Shown here one piece after another: positions 7,205 through 16,574 of a stretch of 64,000 nucleotides of DNA. How positions within the stretch are numbered: position 1 is the stretch's first letter; the number at the start of each line of letters is the position of its first letter. The translations under genes were made by a program, and so were the position numbers. The notes below the pieces were generated by a model. It was not told the origin of the DNA and made no database searches. It saw only the letters and a list, made by a program, of their open reading frames with translations. This DNA is from Pelodictyon luteolum DSM 273 (lineage in GTDB: Bacteria; Bacteroidota; Chlorobiia; Chlorobiales; Chlorobiaceae). Location: positions 869,001 to 933,000 of the forward strand of contig NC_007512.1 of NCBI RefSeq assembly GCF_000012485.1. Reading direction: 5' to 3'.

Positions 7205-8716
7205 ATGATGATCGTGGCTGATTTCCCCCCCCCTTTTTTGCAACCTGAAAGCATCAAGGATATGGATGGGGGTGTGCATGCGGTTGGGAAGATTCCTGAA
7301 TTAAGGATTCTTTCTGGTGGAGAGCATCTTAAGGCGTTATTGGTGGGCGTTTTGCGCTCAATGATGGGTCATTGGGCTCGAGAACAGCTCCTTCGTCTGT
7401 TTGATGCCTTGCTATGGTTGGTCGGGGCTTATGTGGCGGGGAGTCTATGGCTTGGGGTTCCCCTTGAGGCCAAGGGCTGGATCCACTTGATGCTCGCATA
7501 TGTTTTTCCATTGATTGCTTTCATGATCTATCCCTCCATGGGTTGTTATAGGTCTTGGAGAAGCATCGATTATTTATCGGTTGTCAAGCCGGTTGTACTC
7601 TCAATTCTCGTGGTCGGTCTTTCTGCACTGACCATCACATTCCTGATGCATGAAATTGGTGCGCTCTCGCGTGTCTGGTTCATGTTGACGCTCTCGTTTG
7701 TGCTCGGTACTGCAGTATCCGTCCGTCTGGTTGCAGTCGGTATCATGCGGTGGCTGCGCCGCAATGGTTGCGATCTGCGGAGGATCATACTTGTGGGTGA
7801 TGCAGAGAGACTTGCATATATGCGACAGTCGGTTTCCGAGCATCCCGGGTTCGGCTTTTCCATCGTCTCTACTCTTGGCTATGAGGACGGTGCGGCAGCG
7901 TCTATACTTGATGCGATGGCTGGACAGAATATTGATGAAGTCTGGATGGCGCTGTCGCCGGAGAAGATGGAACGTATGGATTCATTGCTTGGGGCGCTTT
8001 CACAATCTCCTGTTTCAGTCCGCTGGATACCTGACATCAGGTGGCATGCGTTGTTGAACTCCAGGGAAGAGAATCTGATGGGCCACCCCAGCCTTCTTCT
8101 CAACGCCACAGCCATTGACGGAAGTCAGGGGCGTCTGCTGAAATCAATTTTTGACCGTCTTTTCTCACTCCTTGTTCTCCTGTTGCTCTCCCCACTGCTT
8201 CTATTGATTGCCGTGCTAGTGAAATTGAGCTCTCCGGGTCCGATCATTTTCCATCAAGCCAGACAGGGAATATCGGGAAAGCCCTTTCAGTGCCTTAAAT
8301 TCAGGACCATGGTCACCCATCGTGAAGAAAGCGGGTTGACTCAGGCAACTGTGAATGACAGCAGGGTGACGCCCCTGGGTGCGTTTTTACGCAAGACAAG
8401 TCTGGATGAACTGCCGCAGTTCTTCAATGTGCTGGCTGGCGATATGTCGGTAGTCGGGCCCAGGCCCCATGCCATTCAGCATAACGAATTCTACACCAAG
8501 CAGGTCTACGGATACATGCAGCGGTACAGAACCAAACCGGGCATAACCGGATGGGCTCAGATCAATGGATATCGGGGTGAAACCGATACGCTTCAGAAGA
8601 TGGTCAAGCGGGTTGAATATGATATCTACTACATGAAAAACTGGAGCTTCCTGCTTGACCTCAAAATCATTTTTGCTACAGCATTCAGCGGCTGGATGGG
8701 GCGGAATGCGTATTGA
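7205..8716 (+). CDS. Undecaprenyl-phosphate sugar phosphotransferase (EPS initiation)
   Basis: The product has about 503 residues of the WcaJ/polyprenyl glycosylphosphotransferase type. N-terminal membrane segments and a nucleotide-binding-like domain ([15 protein letters not shown]) are followed by one more membrane segment and the catalytic domain: [37 protein letters not shown]-like [29 protein letters not shown] and [19 protein letters not shown]. It loads the first sugar phosphate onto the lipid carrier at the inner membrane. The start at 7205 places a C9-T6 run at codons 7-12; a later in-frame ATG at 7262 would leave that run in the leader. Neither start has a strong ribosome site. Confidence 0.92.
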   Translation: MMIVADFPPPFLQPESIKDMDGGVHAVGKIPELRILSGGEHLKALLVGVLRSMMGHWAREQLLRLFDALLWLVGAYVAGSLWLGVPLEAKGWIHLMLAYVFPLIAFMIYPSMGCYRSWRSIDYLSVVKPVVLSILVVGLSALTITFLMHEIGALSRVWFMLTLSFVLGTAVSVRLVAVGIMRWLRRNGCDLRRIILVGDAERLAYMRQSVSEHPGFGFSIVSTLGYEDGAAASILDAMAGQNIDEVWMALSPEKMERMDSLLGALSQSPVSVRWIPDIRWHALLNSREENLMGHPSLLLNATAIDGSQGRLLKSIFDRLFSLLVLLLLSPLLLLIAVLVKLSSPGPIIFHQARQGISGKPFQCLKFRTMVTHREESGLTQATVNDSRVTPLGAFLRKTSLDELPQFFNVLAGDMSVVGPRPHAIQHNEFYTKQVYGYMQRYRTKPGITGWAQINGYRGETDTLQKMVKRVEYDIYYMKNWSFLLDLKIIFATAFSGWMGRNAY

Positions 8717-9914
8717 GCTTGGTGAAGTTGAGACTGTGGCATCGGAAATCAATCAGATGAAACTTCGCATGATGAAGAACATTTATGTGACGCAGCCATT
8801 TCTTCCTCCTTTGGAGGAGATGATTCCCTTTATGAAAAGAATATGGGAGAACCGTGTGCTTACCAACTGCGGTCCGTTTCATCAAGAGTTGGAGTCGACG
8901 CTTGCCCGCTATCTGGGCGTTACGCATATTTCGCTTTTCGCAAATGCCACGATCGGCTTGATTACGGCCTTGCAGGCCCTGCGAATCAAAGGGGAGGTCA
9001 TCACTACGCCGTATTCCTTTGTCGCAACTTCGCATTCCCTGCTCTGGAATGGCATCAAACCGGTGTTCGTAGACATTGATCCCGATACGTTCAATCTGGA
9101 TCCGTCAAAAATCGAGGCGGCAATTACTCCCGATACATCAGCCATCATGCCGGTTCATTGCTATGGCCATCCATGCGACGTCCATGCCATCCAGCGGGTT
9201 GCTGACCGCTACAATCTTAGGGTTATTTACGATGCAGCCCATGCCTTTGGTGTTTCTGATCAAGATGGCAGCATCCTGCAGCACGGCGACCTGTCCATCC
9301 TGAGCTTTCATGCCACAAAAGTATTCAATACGTTTGAAGGCGGCGCCATCGTCTCGGGTTCTTCAGGGTTGAAGCGGCATATCGATGATCTTAAGAATTT
9401 CGGAATAGCTGATGAAGTGGCCGTTGTCGCTCCCGGCATCAATGGCAAAATGAGCGAATTCAATGCAGCGCTGGGTCTTTTGCAGCTGGAGTATATCGAT
9501 GAGGTCATTGCCTGTCGGAAAAGTATCGATCAACGGTACCGTGAAGGCTTTGCCGGAGTCAAGGGTATTCGCTGCCATCATGTTGATAAGGACGCCTACA
9601 CTCCCAATTATGCATACTTTCCTGTACTGGTCGGTCCGGAATATGGGATCAGCCGTGATGAGCTCTATATGAAACTTAAAGAGCACGGGGTGTACTGCCG
9701 TCGTTATTTCTACCCGCTGATTTCCGACTATCCGATGTATCGCATTCTCCCTTCTTCAAGTCACAGCAACCTGCCTGTTGCGGTTGAGGTGGCTCAGCAG
9801 ATCCTGTGTCTGCCCATATATCCGGGCCTTGACATGTCGGCAGTTGAAAAGATCATTGATTTGATCCGGGAGTGTTCCTGGCAACCGGGAGTTCTTGCCG
9901 CTGAGGCCCGGTGA
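8706..9914 (+). CDS. DegT/DnrJ/EryC1-family sugar aminotransferase
   Basis: This PLP-dependent enzyme probably aminates a nucleotide-linked keto-sugar. Typical sequence begins at NIYVTQPFLPPLEEM and includes NRVLTNCGPFHQELE, an FANATIGLITALQAL substrate helix, VITTPYSFVATSHSL, a DAAHAFGV segment and the PLP lysine in SFHATK (K205 from this start). The C-terminal half has the KFR-like YCRRYFYPL region. The ATG at 8706 overlaps the previous gene by 11 bp and has a GGGGCGGA site; the conserved part starts only at the ATGs near 8769-8772, so the true start may be there. The family resembles VioA/FdtB-type enzymes, but the exact sugar cannot be told. Confidence 0.88.
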   Translation: MRIELGEVETVASEINQMKLRMMKNIYVTQPFLPPLEEMIPFMKRIWENRVLTNCGPFHQELESTLARYLGVTHISLFANATIGLITALQALRIKGEVITTPYSFVATSHSLLWNGIKPVFVDIDPDTFNLDPSKIEAAITPDTSAIMPVHCYGHPCDVHAIQRVADRYNLRVIYDAAHAFGVSDQDGSILQHGDLSILSFHATKVFNTFEGGAIVSGSSGLKRHIDDLKNFGIADEVAVVAPGINGKMSEFNAALGLLQLEYIDEVIACRKSIDQRYREGFAGVKGIRCHHVDKDAYTPNYAYFPVLVGPEYGISRDELYMKLKEHGVYCRRYFYPLISDYPMYRILPSSSHSNLPVAVEVAQQILCLPIYPGLDMSAVEKIIDLIRECSWQPGVLAAEAR

Positions 9915-9942
9915 GAGCAGTAATGCGGCGGGTCCCTGGATT

Positions 9943-11463
9943 ATGTCATCGATAAAAGCCAACATATTCACCAATTATGTCAGCCAGTTTTATGTGGCTG
10001 GAATTGGTATTCTGATGGTCCCGTTCTACATCAGGTACATGGGTGCTGAAGCCTATGGTCTGATAGGTTTCTACACGCTGCTGCAATCCTGGTTTATGTT
10101 GCTGGACATGGGGCTTACGCCGACCATGCAGCGGGAAACAGCCCGTTTTCACGGTGGCTCAATTGATGCCATCAGCTTCCGTCGAGTTGTCAGGGCTCTT
10201 GAGGGGCTGTTTCTCGGAGTAAGCATTATCGGCGGCGGTGTATTGTTTTTCTCTTCTGGCTATATAGCCTATAGCTGGCTGAAAGCTTCCTCGCTGCCGT
10301 ATTCAGAGGTTCATGCTGCCATCGGGACCATGGCCTTCATTATCGCCTTTCGATGGATGGGTGGATTGTACCGTGGTGCCATTGTCGGCTCTGAAAAACT
10401 GGCGTGGCTTGGTGGGTTCAACGCTTTTCTGGCCACCATCAAATCTTTGGGCGTCGTCCCATTATTGCTGTTTGTTGGTGTGGCGCCGAGGATCTTTTTC
10501 GGCTATCAGCTTGTCATTGCCTTGATTGAATTGATCGGACTGATGCTGTATGCCTATCGGTTATTGCCTGATATACCAAAAGGAGCGGTTCTTTCCTGGG
10601 ACATCCGTCATATCCGTCCGCTGCTTCGTTTTTCCCTCACGCTGGCCTTTACGTCGAGTGTCTGGATTTTGACGACGCAGATGGACAAATTGGTACTGTC
10701 AAAAATACTGCCTCTTGCGGATTATGGCTATTTCACTCTGGCGGTACTTGTTGCCAGCGTTGTCATAATGATCAGCTCACCGGTAGGTTCTGCAATAATG
10801 CCGCGGCTCTCAAAATGTGATGCAGCGGGAGACAGCTCAGGGTTGATTCTTGTCTATAAAAACGCCACCCAGCTGGTGTCAGTCGTGGCCGGGTCGGCAG
10901 CCATCACGCTTGTTTTTTGCGCAGAACGGGTGCTGTATGTCTGGACAGGTGACCATGAACTGGCCCGGCAGGCCGCACCGGTTTTACAGGCTTATGCATT
11001 GGGAAACGGTGTTTTAGCCGTCGGGGCATTTCCCTATTATCTCCAGTATGCAAAAGGCGATCTGCGGGTGCATTTCATATGGAATATCGGCAGTCTCATC
11101 GTGCTGGTTCCATCAGTTATCTGGGTGGCGGAGAGATATGGGGGGGTGGGAGCCGGATATGTATGGCTTGTCATGAATCTTCTGGGAGTCCTGACTCTTC
11201 CTCCCCTGATTCACCATAAGTTTTATCCCGGACTAAACCGGAAATGGTTTTCAGATGATGTGCTTGTGATTTTCGCTTCAGGTGCGTGTGCCGGATTGGT
11301 TGTGACCCTGTTGCTGGCCACTGGCGCTGATCGGTGGCTTCAGCTCATTGAGGTCTTGGCGGTCGGCATTGCCGTTCTTTCGGCCTCCTCCCTGGCATCA
11401 GCAGAAATTCGGAAGAGACTCAATAAACTGAGGGTGTTTCTTCTGCAGAGGGCAACGGCATGA
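9943..11463 (+). CDS. Wzx-type oligosaccharide flippase
   Basis: The product has about 506 residues with 12-14 predicted membrane segments. It has a Wzx/MATE-like opening (IFTNYVSQFYVAGIGILMVPFYIRYMG) and a repeated second-half segment (WILTTQMDKLVLSKILPLADYGYF) typical of polysaccharide transporters. It should flip the lipid-linked repeat unit across the inner membrane. The ATG at 9943 gives the natural N-terminus; longer frames start in charged, non-conserved sequence. Its stop overlaps the next start (ATGA). Confidence 0.88.
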   Translation: MSSIKANIFTNYVSQFYVAGIGILMVPFYIRYMGAEAYGLIGFYTLLQSWFMLLDMGLTPTMQRETARFHGGSIDAISFRRVVRALEGLFLGVSIIGGGVLFFSSGYIAYSWLKASSLPYSEVHAAIGTMAFIIAFRWMGGLYRGAIVGSEKLAWLGGFNAFLATIKSLGVVPLLLFVGVAPRIFFGYQLVIALIELIGLMLYAYRLLPDIPKGAVLSWDIRHIRPLLRFSLTLAFTSSVWILTTQMDKLVLSKILPLADYGYFTLAVLVASVVIMISSPVGSAIMPRLSKCDAAGDSSGLILVYKNATQLVSVVAGSAAITLVFCAERVLYVWTGDHELARQAAPVLQAYALGNGVLAVGAFPYYLQYAKGDLRVHFIWNIGSLIVLVPSVIWVAERYGGVGAGYVWLVMNLLGVLTLPPLIHHKFYPGLNRKWFSDDVLVIFASGACAGLVVTLLLATGADRWLQLIEVLAVGIAVLSASSLASAEIRKRLNKLRVFLLQRATA

Positions 11464-12158
11464 AGCTTGCGGGTATGCAGCCTTATTTTTTCCCCTATAT
11501 CGGCTATTTCCAATTAATTGCAGCGGCTGATCGATTCCATCTTGCCGATAATATGCAGTTCATCAAGAATGGCTGGGTGCATCGCAACCGCATTCTTAAA
11601 AATGGGGAAGAATCTCTCTTCAGCCTCTCTCTGAAAAAAGATTCTCACTCGCTGGCAATACGGGATCGACAGTTGTCCACGGCTTACGACCGTTCCCATC
11701 TTCTTCATCAGTTCCATGTCGCCTATAGCAAAGCACCCCATTTCAGGGATGCCTATCCTGTGCTTGAGCGTATCGTTGCAAATGAAAGTGATAATCTGTT
11801 TGAATATCTGAAGTATTCGATATTCTCTCTTGTCGGGTATTTAGGTATTGCAACCCAGATTGGTGTCCTCTCCGATGTGCCTGTTGCCGAAGGACTTTCA
11901 ATGCAGGACCGCTTGTTGGACGAATGCGGCAGGGTGGGTGCAACCACCTATATAAATGCTATCGGCGGAGTAGGTCTTTATGCAAAAGATGCCTTTAGGC
12001 AACGAGGGATTGAACTGCAGTTTCTCAAGCCGGCACTGAATCCCTATCCACAGTTTAGAGAGGTGTTCGTTCCGGGACTTTCCATCATCGACGTGATGAT
12101 GTTCAATTCAGCAGACCGCATACACAGTGAGTTGCTGTATCGGTATGAACTCTTGTGA
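11460..12158 (+). CDS. WbqC-like family protein
   Basis: The 232-residue product begins MKLAGMQPYFFPYIGYFQLI, the typical start of WbqC-like proteins, with later DNMQFIKNGWVHRN and CGRVGATTYIN segments of the family. Members are often found in O-antigen and EPS clusters, where they may act in amino-sugar modification, but the reaction is not established. The start overlaps the flippase stop by four bases, indicating translational coupling. Confidence 0.85.
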   Translation: MKLAGMQPYFFPYIGYFQLIAAADRFHLADNMQFIKNGWVHRNRILKNGEESLFSLSLKKDSHSLAIRDRQLSTAYDRSHLLHQFHVAYSKAPHFRDAYPVLERIVANESDNLFEYLKYSIFSLVGYLGIATQIGVLSDVPVAEGLSMQDRLLDECGRVGATTYINAIGGVGLYAKDAFRQRGIELQFLKPALNPYPQFREVFVPGLSIIDVMMFNSADRIHSELLYRYELL

Positions 12159-12164
12159 GCCAAA

Positions 12165-13154
12165 ATGAGCAAAGCCTTGATCATCGAAGAGTCGAGCATG
12201 AAAAAGCCGAAAGTATCAGTATGCCTCATTACCTACAATCATGAGAAATATATCCGACAGTGCATGCAGAGTCTGGTGGATCAGCAGACATCCTTTGATT
12301 ATGAAATAATCGTTGGAGACGATGCGTCTACCGATGGCTCACGCGCCATCATCCGTGAGTTTGCGCTAAGGTATCCGGATCTGGTGAAGGTCTTGTTTCA
12401 TGAAGAGAATGTTGGTCCCTCTCAAAATTATCGTGATGTCCATTTTCAGGCCAGGGGCGAGTACCTCGCCCATATTGATGGTGATGATTACTGGATGCCC
12501 TGGAAACTTCAGCTTCAGGCTGATTTTCTCGATGCTCATCAGGAGTGTGTTGCCGTTTACTGCAATGCGCTGGTACTCACTGATGATCATAAGTTTCTCG
12601 GTGTTTTCAACGATCACATTCCTGAGGTTTTTGATCTTGGGTTTCTTCTTGCTGAGGGAAACTTTCTGAACAACAGCAGTCTCTGTTACCGGAGCAGGTA
12701 CAGAGAGCGGGTAGTGCCTCATGCTCATTTTCTGGACTATCTTGTGCATCTGCGTCTGGGCTGTTCAGGGAAACTGGGTTATCTGAACAAGGTGCTTGTT
12801 GTGTATCGTGTGGGTTCTGAAACCTCCATTTTGGTGCAGATGACAGACAAGTGCCGGCTTCTCTCCTGGGAGACATTGCAGGCAGCTCAGCATATGCCGG
12901 TGAGTAAAGCTGTACAGCGAAATGCCGTGTCACTGTTTATTTTTGATGTTCTGCATGAGGGGTTACGCCGTTTTGATATGCCATTCCTGCATCACTGGAT
13001 GCACCGGATCTACAGGGAATCTGGTGCTGTGCGCAATAGCGCTATGTTTGTCGGTATGCTCAGGGTGTGTGCCTCAATTGTAACAGCGCCTCCCAGGCGG
13101 ATGCGGCGTTTTGTCTTTGGTCCCACTGCATTCAGGGTGCTCCACAGCCGATAA
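12165..13154 (+). CDS. Family 2 glycosyltransferase
   Basis: The product has 329 residues. GT-A fold motifs are clear: VSVCLITYNHEKYIRQCM, YEIIVGDDASTDGSRAI, and LAHIDGDDYWMPWKL with the DxD motif. The C-terminal third has no membrane segment and is variable. An in-frame ATG at 12198 just before the conserved strand is an alternative start. It should add one sugar of the EPS repeat unit on the cytoplasmic face. Confidence 0.88.
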   Translation: MSKALIIEESSMKKPKVSVCLITYNHEKYIRQCMQSLVDQQTSFDYEIIVGDDASTDGSRAIIREFALRYPDLVKVLFHEENVGPSQNYRDVHFQARGEYLAHIDGDDYWMPWKLQLQADFLDAHQECVAVYCNALVLTDDHKFLGVFNDHIPEVFDLGFLLAEGNFLNNSSLCYRSRYRERVVPHAHFLDYLVHLRLGCSGKLGYLNKVLVVYRVGSETSILVQMTDKCRLLSWETLQAAQHMPVSKAVQRNAVSLFIFDVLHEGLRRFDMPFLHHWMHRIYRESGAVRNSAMFVGMLRVCASIVTAPPRRMRRFVFGPTAFRVLHSR

Positions 13155-13227
13155 GATATCGTATGGGTTTGAGTGTGGCATATCCCGGATCCTGATCTCC
13201 TTGTCCCGGCAACGTCATCCTGTTTTT

Positions 13228-14229
13228 ATGCGGAACCTTTTTCTGGTAACGGTGACCTACGGACACCGGCTCAATCTGCTTGCCCAAACATTGGCTTCTG
13301 CATTTCGCGAGGGGGTTGCGCATGCCATAGTCGTCAATAATGCTTCAGATGACCCCGTTGAAGAGCATTTGAGTAAACAGTACGGTGACTGGGTTACATG
13401 TGTTGCCTTTTGCTCGAATACCGGATCCGCCAATGCCTATAAGGCCGGTATGGCAAAGGCTGTAGAGATGGGCGCAGAATTCCTGTTTCTTCTTGATGAT
13501 GATAATGTCATTGGCGAGGGGGCACTCTCCATACTCATAGCCGGATATTTGGAGTGTGCCGGTTCCATCGCTCCTGACCGTCTCTCCGTTCTGGCCTGTC
13601 GTCCCGACCATCATGCCGATGTGCTTGCCGGACTTGGGGAAAAGAGAGCCAATCCGAAGCCGGGCAGCTTTTTAGGGTTTCATCTGGCCGATATCCCCTT
13701 CAAGTTCTGGAGGCGGACACCATGGTTTCGTTTGTTGGCGGCGAGGGTACCGATGCCGGCAATGATGCGCATGGATATTGCTCCCTACAGTGGCATGCTG
13801 TTTCATGTTTCTGTTCTTGAAAAGCATGGGTATCCCGATACCCGCTTTGTACTCTATGGAGATGATTCTGAATTCTCCTTTCGGATCACGCATGCCGGAG
13901 GCTCCAACATATTGATAACTGGTGCAGGGTTGACCGACCTTGAAACTTCATGGAATCTCAAAGAGAAAAAGGACTCATCCTTCCGATCATGGCTTCGCGG
14001 GGAAGGAGATTTCCGTGTGTATTATGCTGCGCGCAATGGGGCGTATTTCGAACACTTTGTGCGGCCGCACAACAGGCTGGAGCGCAACATCAATAAAAAG
14101 ATTTATCTGTTTATGCTCTGGCTCGAAGCAATGCGATCCGGCAGGGTTGAACGCTTCAGGCTGATACTCTACGGCATTGCCGATGGAGAGTCTGCCAGGC
14201 TGGGAATGAATCCTCGCTTTATTCTTTGA
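13228..14229 (+). CDS. Family 2 glycosyltransferase (GlfT2/rhamnosyltransferase-like)
   Basis: The product has about 333 residues. Visible motifs are FLVTVTYGHRLNLLAQTL, IVVNNASDDPVEEHL, FLFLLDDDNVIGEGAL with the metal-binding acidic cluster, and a FVLYGDDSEFSFR motif near the acceptor site. That last motif is common in rhamnosyl- and galactofuranosyltransferases. The ATG at 13228 fits the conserved N-terminus; upstream codons overlap the preceding gene. The sugar donor is not identifiable. Confidence 0.85.
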   Translation: MRNLFLVTVTYGHRLNLLAQTLASAFREGVAHAIVVNNASDDPVEEHLSKQYGDWVTCVAFCSNTGSANAYKAGMAKAVEMGAEFLFLLDDDNVIGEGALSILIAGYLECAGSIAPDRLSVLACRPDHHADVLAGLGEKRANPKPGSFLGFHLADIPFKFWRRTPWFRLLAARVPMPAMMRMDIAPYSGMLFHVSVLEKHGYPDTRFVLYGDDSEFSFRITHAGGSNILITGAGLTDLETSWNLKEKKDSSFRSWLRGEGDFRVYYAARNGAYFEHFVRPHNRLERNINKKIYLFMLWLEAMRSGRVERFRLILYGIADGESARLGMNPRFIL

Positions 14230-14258
14230 AATCCAGATAACATAATGGCTTAAACCAC

Positions 14259-15320
14259 ATGACCATGAACTCATCCTCAAAAACGCCATACGAAGTGCTC
14301 CGGGAAATGTCGGGCGGTTTCATGTTGACCCAGTTGCTCTATACGGCAGTGAAACTTCGGATTGTTGATCACCTGCATGCCGGCATCATCACGGTTCCGG
14401 AGCTCTCGGCCATTCTTGATGCAGATGTTTCAGCACTAAATCGCTTTCTTCGCATGCTTGTTGTGATCAACATTCTTGTTCAGCGAGAAGATGGGTGTTT
14501 TGAGGTGTCTGCATTAGGGGAATTGCTTCGCCATGATCACCCTGATTCGCTTTCTAATAGAATTCACTACATCGGGGAAGTGAGCTATCCTGCAGCTCAG
14601 GGGATATCCTATGCGGTTCAGACTGGAGAGCCGGGCTTTGATCATGTTTTCGGGATGTCATTTTTTGATTATTTCTCACACAACCCGCATCTGGGGACTC
14701 TCTTCAATGAACTGATGCGTCAGGGTGTGGCTGATCGGGTTGCTAATGTCGTCCAGACCTATGATTTCTCTGGCTATGGTTCCGTTGTTGATGTTGGTGG
14801 AGGGAACGGTGCCCTGGCTGCGGTACTGGCAGAGGCGTATTCCGATATATCGGCTACAGTATTTGATGCACCGGCTGTAATTGAAGAGGCGCGTCGCTAT
14901 TTCGCTGAGAAAGGGCTTTCGGAACAGTGTCAGGTGGTCGCGGGCGATTTCTTCCTTGATCCTGTTCCTAATGGAGCTCACCTGTATGTGTTGTCCAACA
15001 TTATTCATGACTGGGATGACCAGAAAGCGCTTTCGGTGCTTGAAAATTGCCGGGCGGCAATGGATTCAGGCAGCGTTTTGCTGATTATCGAACAGATTAT
15101 GCCGGAAAAGGCTCTTGATGCACCCGTAACCGTAGCCAGTGACGTCAGCATGTTACTGTTGCTCAGAGGGCGTGAACGAACCGAAATGGAGTATGATAAT
15201 CTCCTTGCCAGGGCGGGTCTGCGAATGACCAAAGTGTATCCGTTTGAGCAGTCAAAAGTATACAGCGGAAGAAAGTCAAACTGGGCGGTTATTGAAAGTC
15301 GTCTCCAGTCTGCAGTCTAG
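14259..15320 (+). CDS. SAM-dependent O-methyltransferase (CrtF/ASMT-like)
   Basis: The 353-residue product has a winged-helix dimerisation domain (GGFMLTQLLYTAVKLRIVDHL; LSAILDADVSALNRFLRML) and a class I methyltransferase domain with VVDVGGGNGALAAVLA as the SAM loop and NIIHDWDDQKA near the active site. This is the family of hydroxyneurosporene and acetylserotonin O-methyltransferases, distantly related to BchU. In an EPS operon its substrate is more likely a sugar hydroxyl or a small secondary product than a pigment, but the sequence does not decide this. Confidence 0.82.
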   Translation: MTMNSSSKTPYEVLREMSGGFMLTQLLYTAVKLRIVDHLHAGIITVPELSAILDADVSALNRFLRMLVVINILVQREDGCFEVSALGELLRHDHPDSLSNRIHYIGEVSYPAAQGISYAVQTGEPGFDHVFGMSFFDYFSHNPHLGTLFNELMRQGVADRVANVVQTYDFSGYGSVVDVGGGNGALAAVLAEAYSDISATVFDAPAVIEEARRYFAEKGLSEQCQVVAGDFFLDPVPNGAHLYVLSNIIHDWDDQKALSVLENCRAAMDSGSVLLIIEQIMPEKALDAPVTVASDVSMLLLLRGRERTEMEYDNLLARAGLRMTKVYPFEQSKVYSGRKSNWAVIESRLQSAV

Positions 15321-15380
15321 GTCCATGTCCTTGAGCGTAACGGTTGTGATGCGTATCAGGTACTATGGGATGGTACGGGA

Positions 15381-16574
15381 ATGAGGATTCTTTTTATCAA
15401 TGGCCTGTATGAACCATACGTTGGCGGTGGAGCCGAGATAACCCTTCACAAGCTGACGAGGGGATTGATGAGTCTCGGTCATCAGGTGGCCGTTCTCAGC
15501 ATTGGGGATAATGTCGGGCTCTGCATCGATCGTGTCGATGGGGTAAAGGTCTATAGAGCTGGTATCCGCAATCTGTACTTCCCTCACGGAAATAAGACCC
15601 CTTCGCCATTGAGCCGAACCGCATGGCATCTGTTGGATTGCTATAATCCACTGATGCAGGACTATGTCCGGACTGTCGTTGATGCTGAAAAACCCGAAGT
15701 TTCGTCCTGCCATAATCTTGCGGGATGGTCAGTAAGCGCATGGGATGCATTGAGCGATTGCGGCGTTCCAATCGTACAGGTTTTGCATGATCAGTATCTG
15801 CTTTGCCCGACTTCGACAATGTTTGATGGACATTCACCTTGTCAGAAGCAATGTCTCCGGTGCCGCACCCTGCGTTTGCCGCATGCAGGAAAATCCAATC
15901 AGGTGAGTGCTGTCGTCGGCGTCAGCCGCTTTATTCTCGATAAGCTTCTCTCATACGGCTATTTCCGTGATACCCCCATCCGGCAGGTCATTTATAACGC
16001 CCGAACCCTTGATGCCGCTTTTCATCATTCCCGTGAGCGGGCCGTTGGCGGACGTCGTGTGTTTGGTTTCATCGGTACACTCGCGCCTCAAAAAGGCATC
16101 GAGATGCTTCTTGATAGTTTTTCTCAGTGCACAGAGGCGGGATGGCGACTGATTGTTGCCGGAACGGGAAGAAGCGGCTATGAGGCTGAATTGAAGAAAC
16201 GATATCGCAACGAAAATATTTCATTCGCCGGCTACTCCAGCCCGATGGATTTTTTTGAAAAGATTGATATATGCGTTGTCCCCTCCCTTTGGGAGGACAC
16301 CTTCCCAGGTGTGGTTCTTGAATCACTGAGCATGGGCGTGCCGGTGATCGGATCGGAAAGAGGAGGCATTCCTGAGATGCTGCAGAACGGGTACAACGGC
16401 TTGCTTTTCAATCCTGGAGATCCTCATGGCCTGGCTTCAGCCATGAGGCGCATGTCCGAAGGACTTGATTCATGGCCGCTACATCGGGCTGGTATTGTCA
16501 AGAGTTCCCTCCCGTTTTCTGATGGATATGGGTGGTCAAAGCAATGGGAAAATGTCTATGCAGGCGTTGTCTGA
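15381..16574 (+). CDS. Family 4/1 glycosyltransferase
   Basis: The 397-residue product has a GT-B fold: ILFINGLYEPYVGGGAEITLHKLTRGL at the N-terminus, GFIGTLAPQKGIEMLLDSF at the domain junction and EDTFPGVVLESLSMGVPVIGSERGG as the donor-binding E-x7-E region. Cys-rich segment CQKQCLRCRTL near residue 155 is seen in some relatives. A GGTACGGGA site precedes the ATG. It should use a nucleotide sugar in EPS assembly. Confidence 0.9.
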   Translation: MRILFINGLYEPYVGGGAEITLHKLTRGLMSLGHQVAVLSIGDNVGLCIDRVDGVKVYRAGIRNLYFPHGNKTPSPLSRTAWHLLDCYNPLMQDYVRTVVDAEKPEVSSCHNLAGWSVSAWDALSDCGVPIVQVLHDQYLLCPTSTMFDGHSPCQKQCLRCRTLRLPHAGKSNQVSAVVGVSRFILDKLLSYGYFRDTPIRQVIYNARTLDAAFHHSRERAVGGRRVFGFIGTLAPQKGIEMLLDSFSQCTEAGWRLIVAGTGRSGYEAELKKRYRNENISFAGYSSPMDFFEKIDICVVPSLWEDTFPGVVLESLSMGVPVIGSERGGIPEMLQNGYNGLLFNPGDPHGLASAMRRMSEGLDSWPLHRAGIVKSSLPFSDGYGWSKQWENVYAGVV

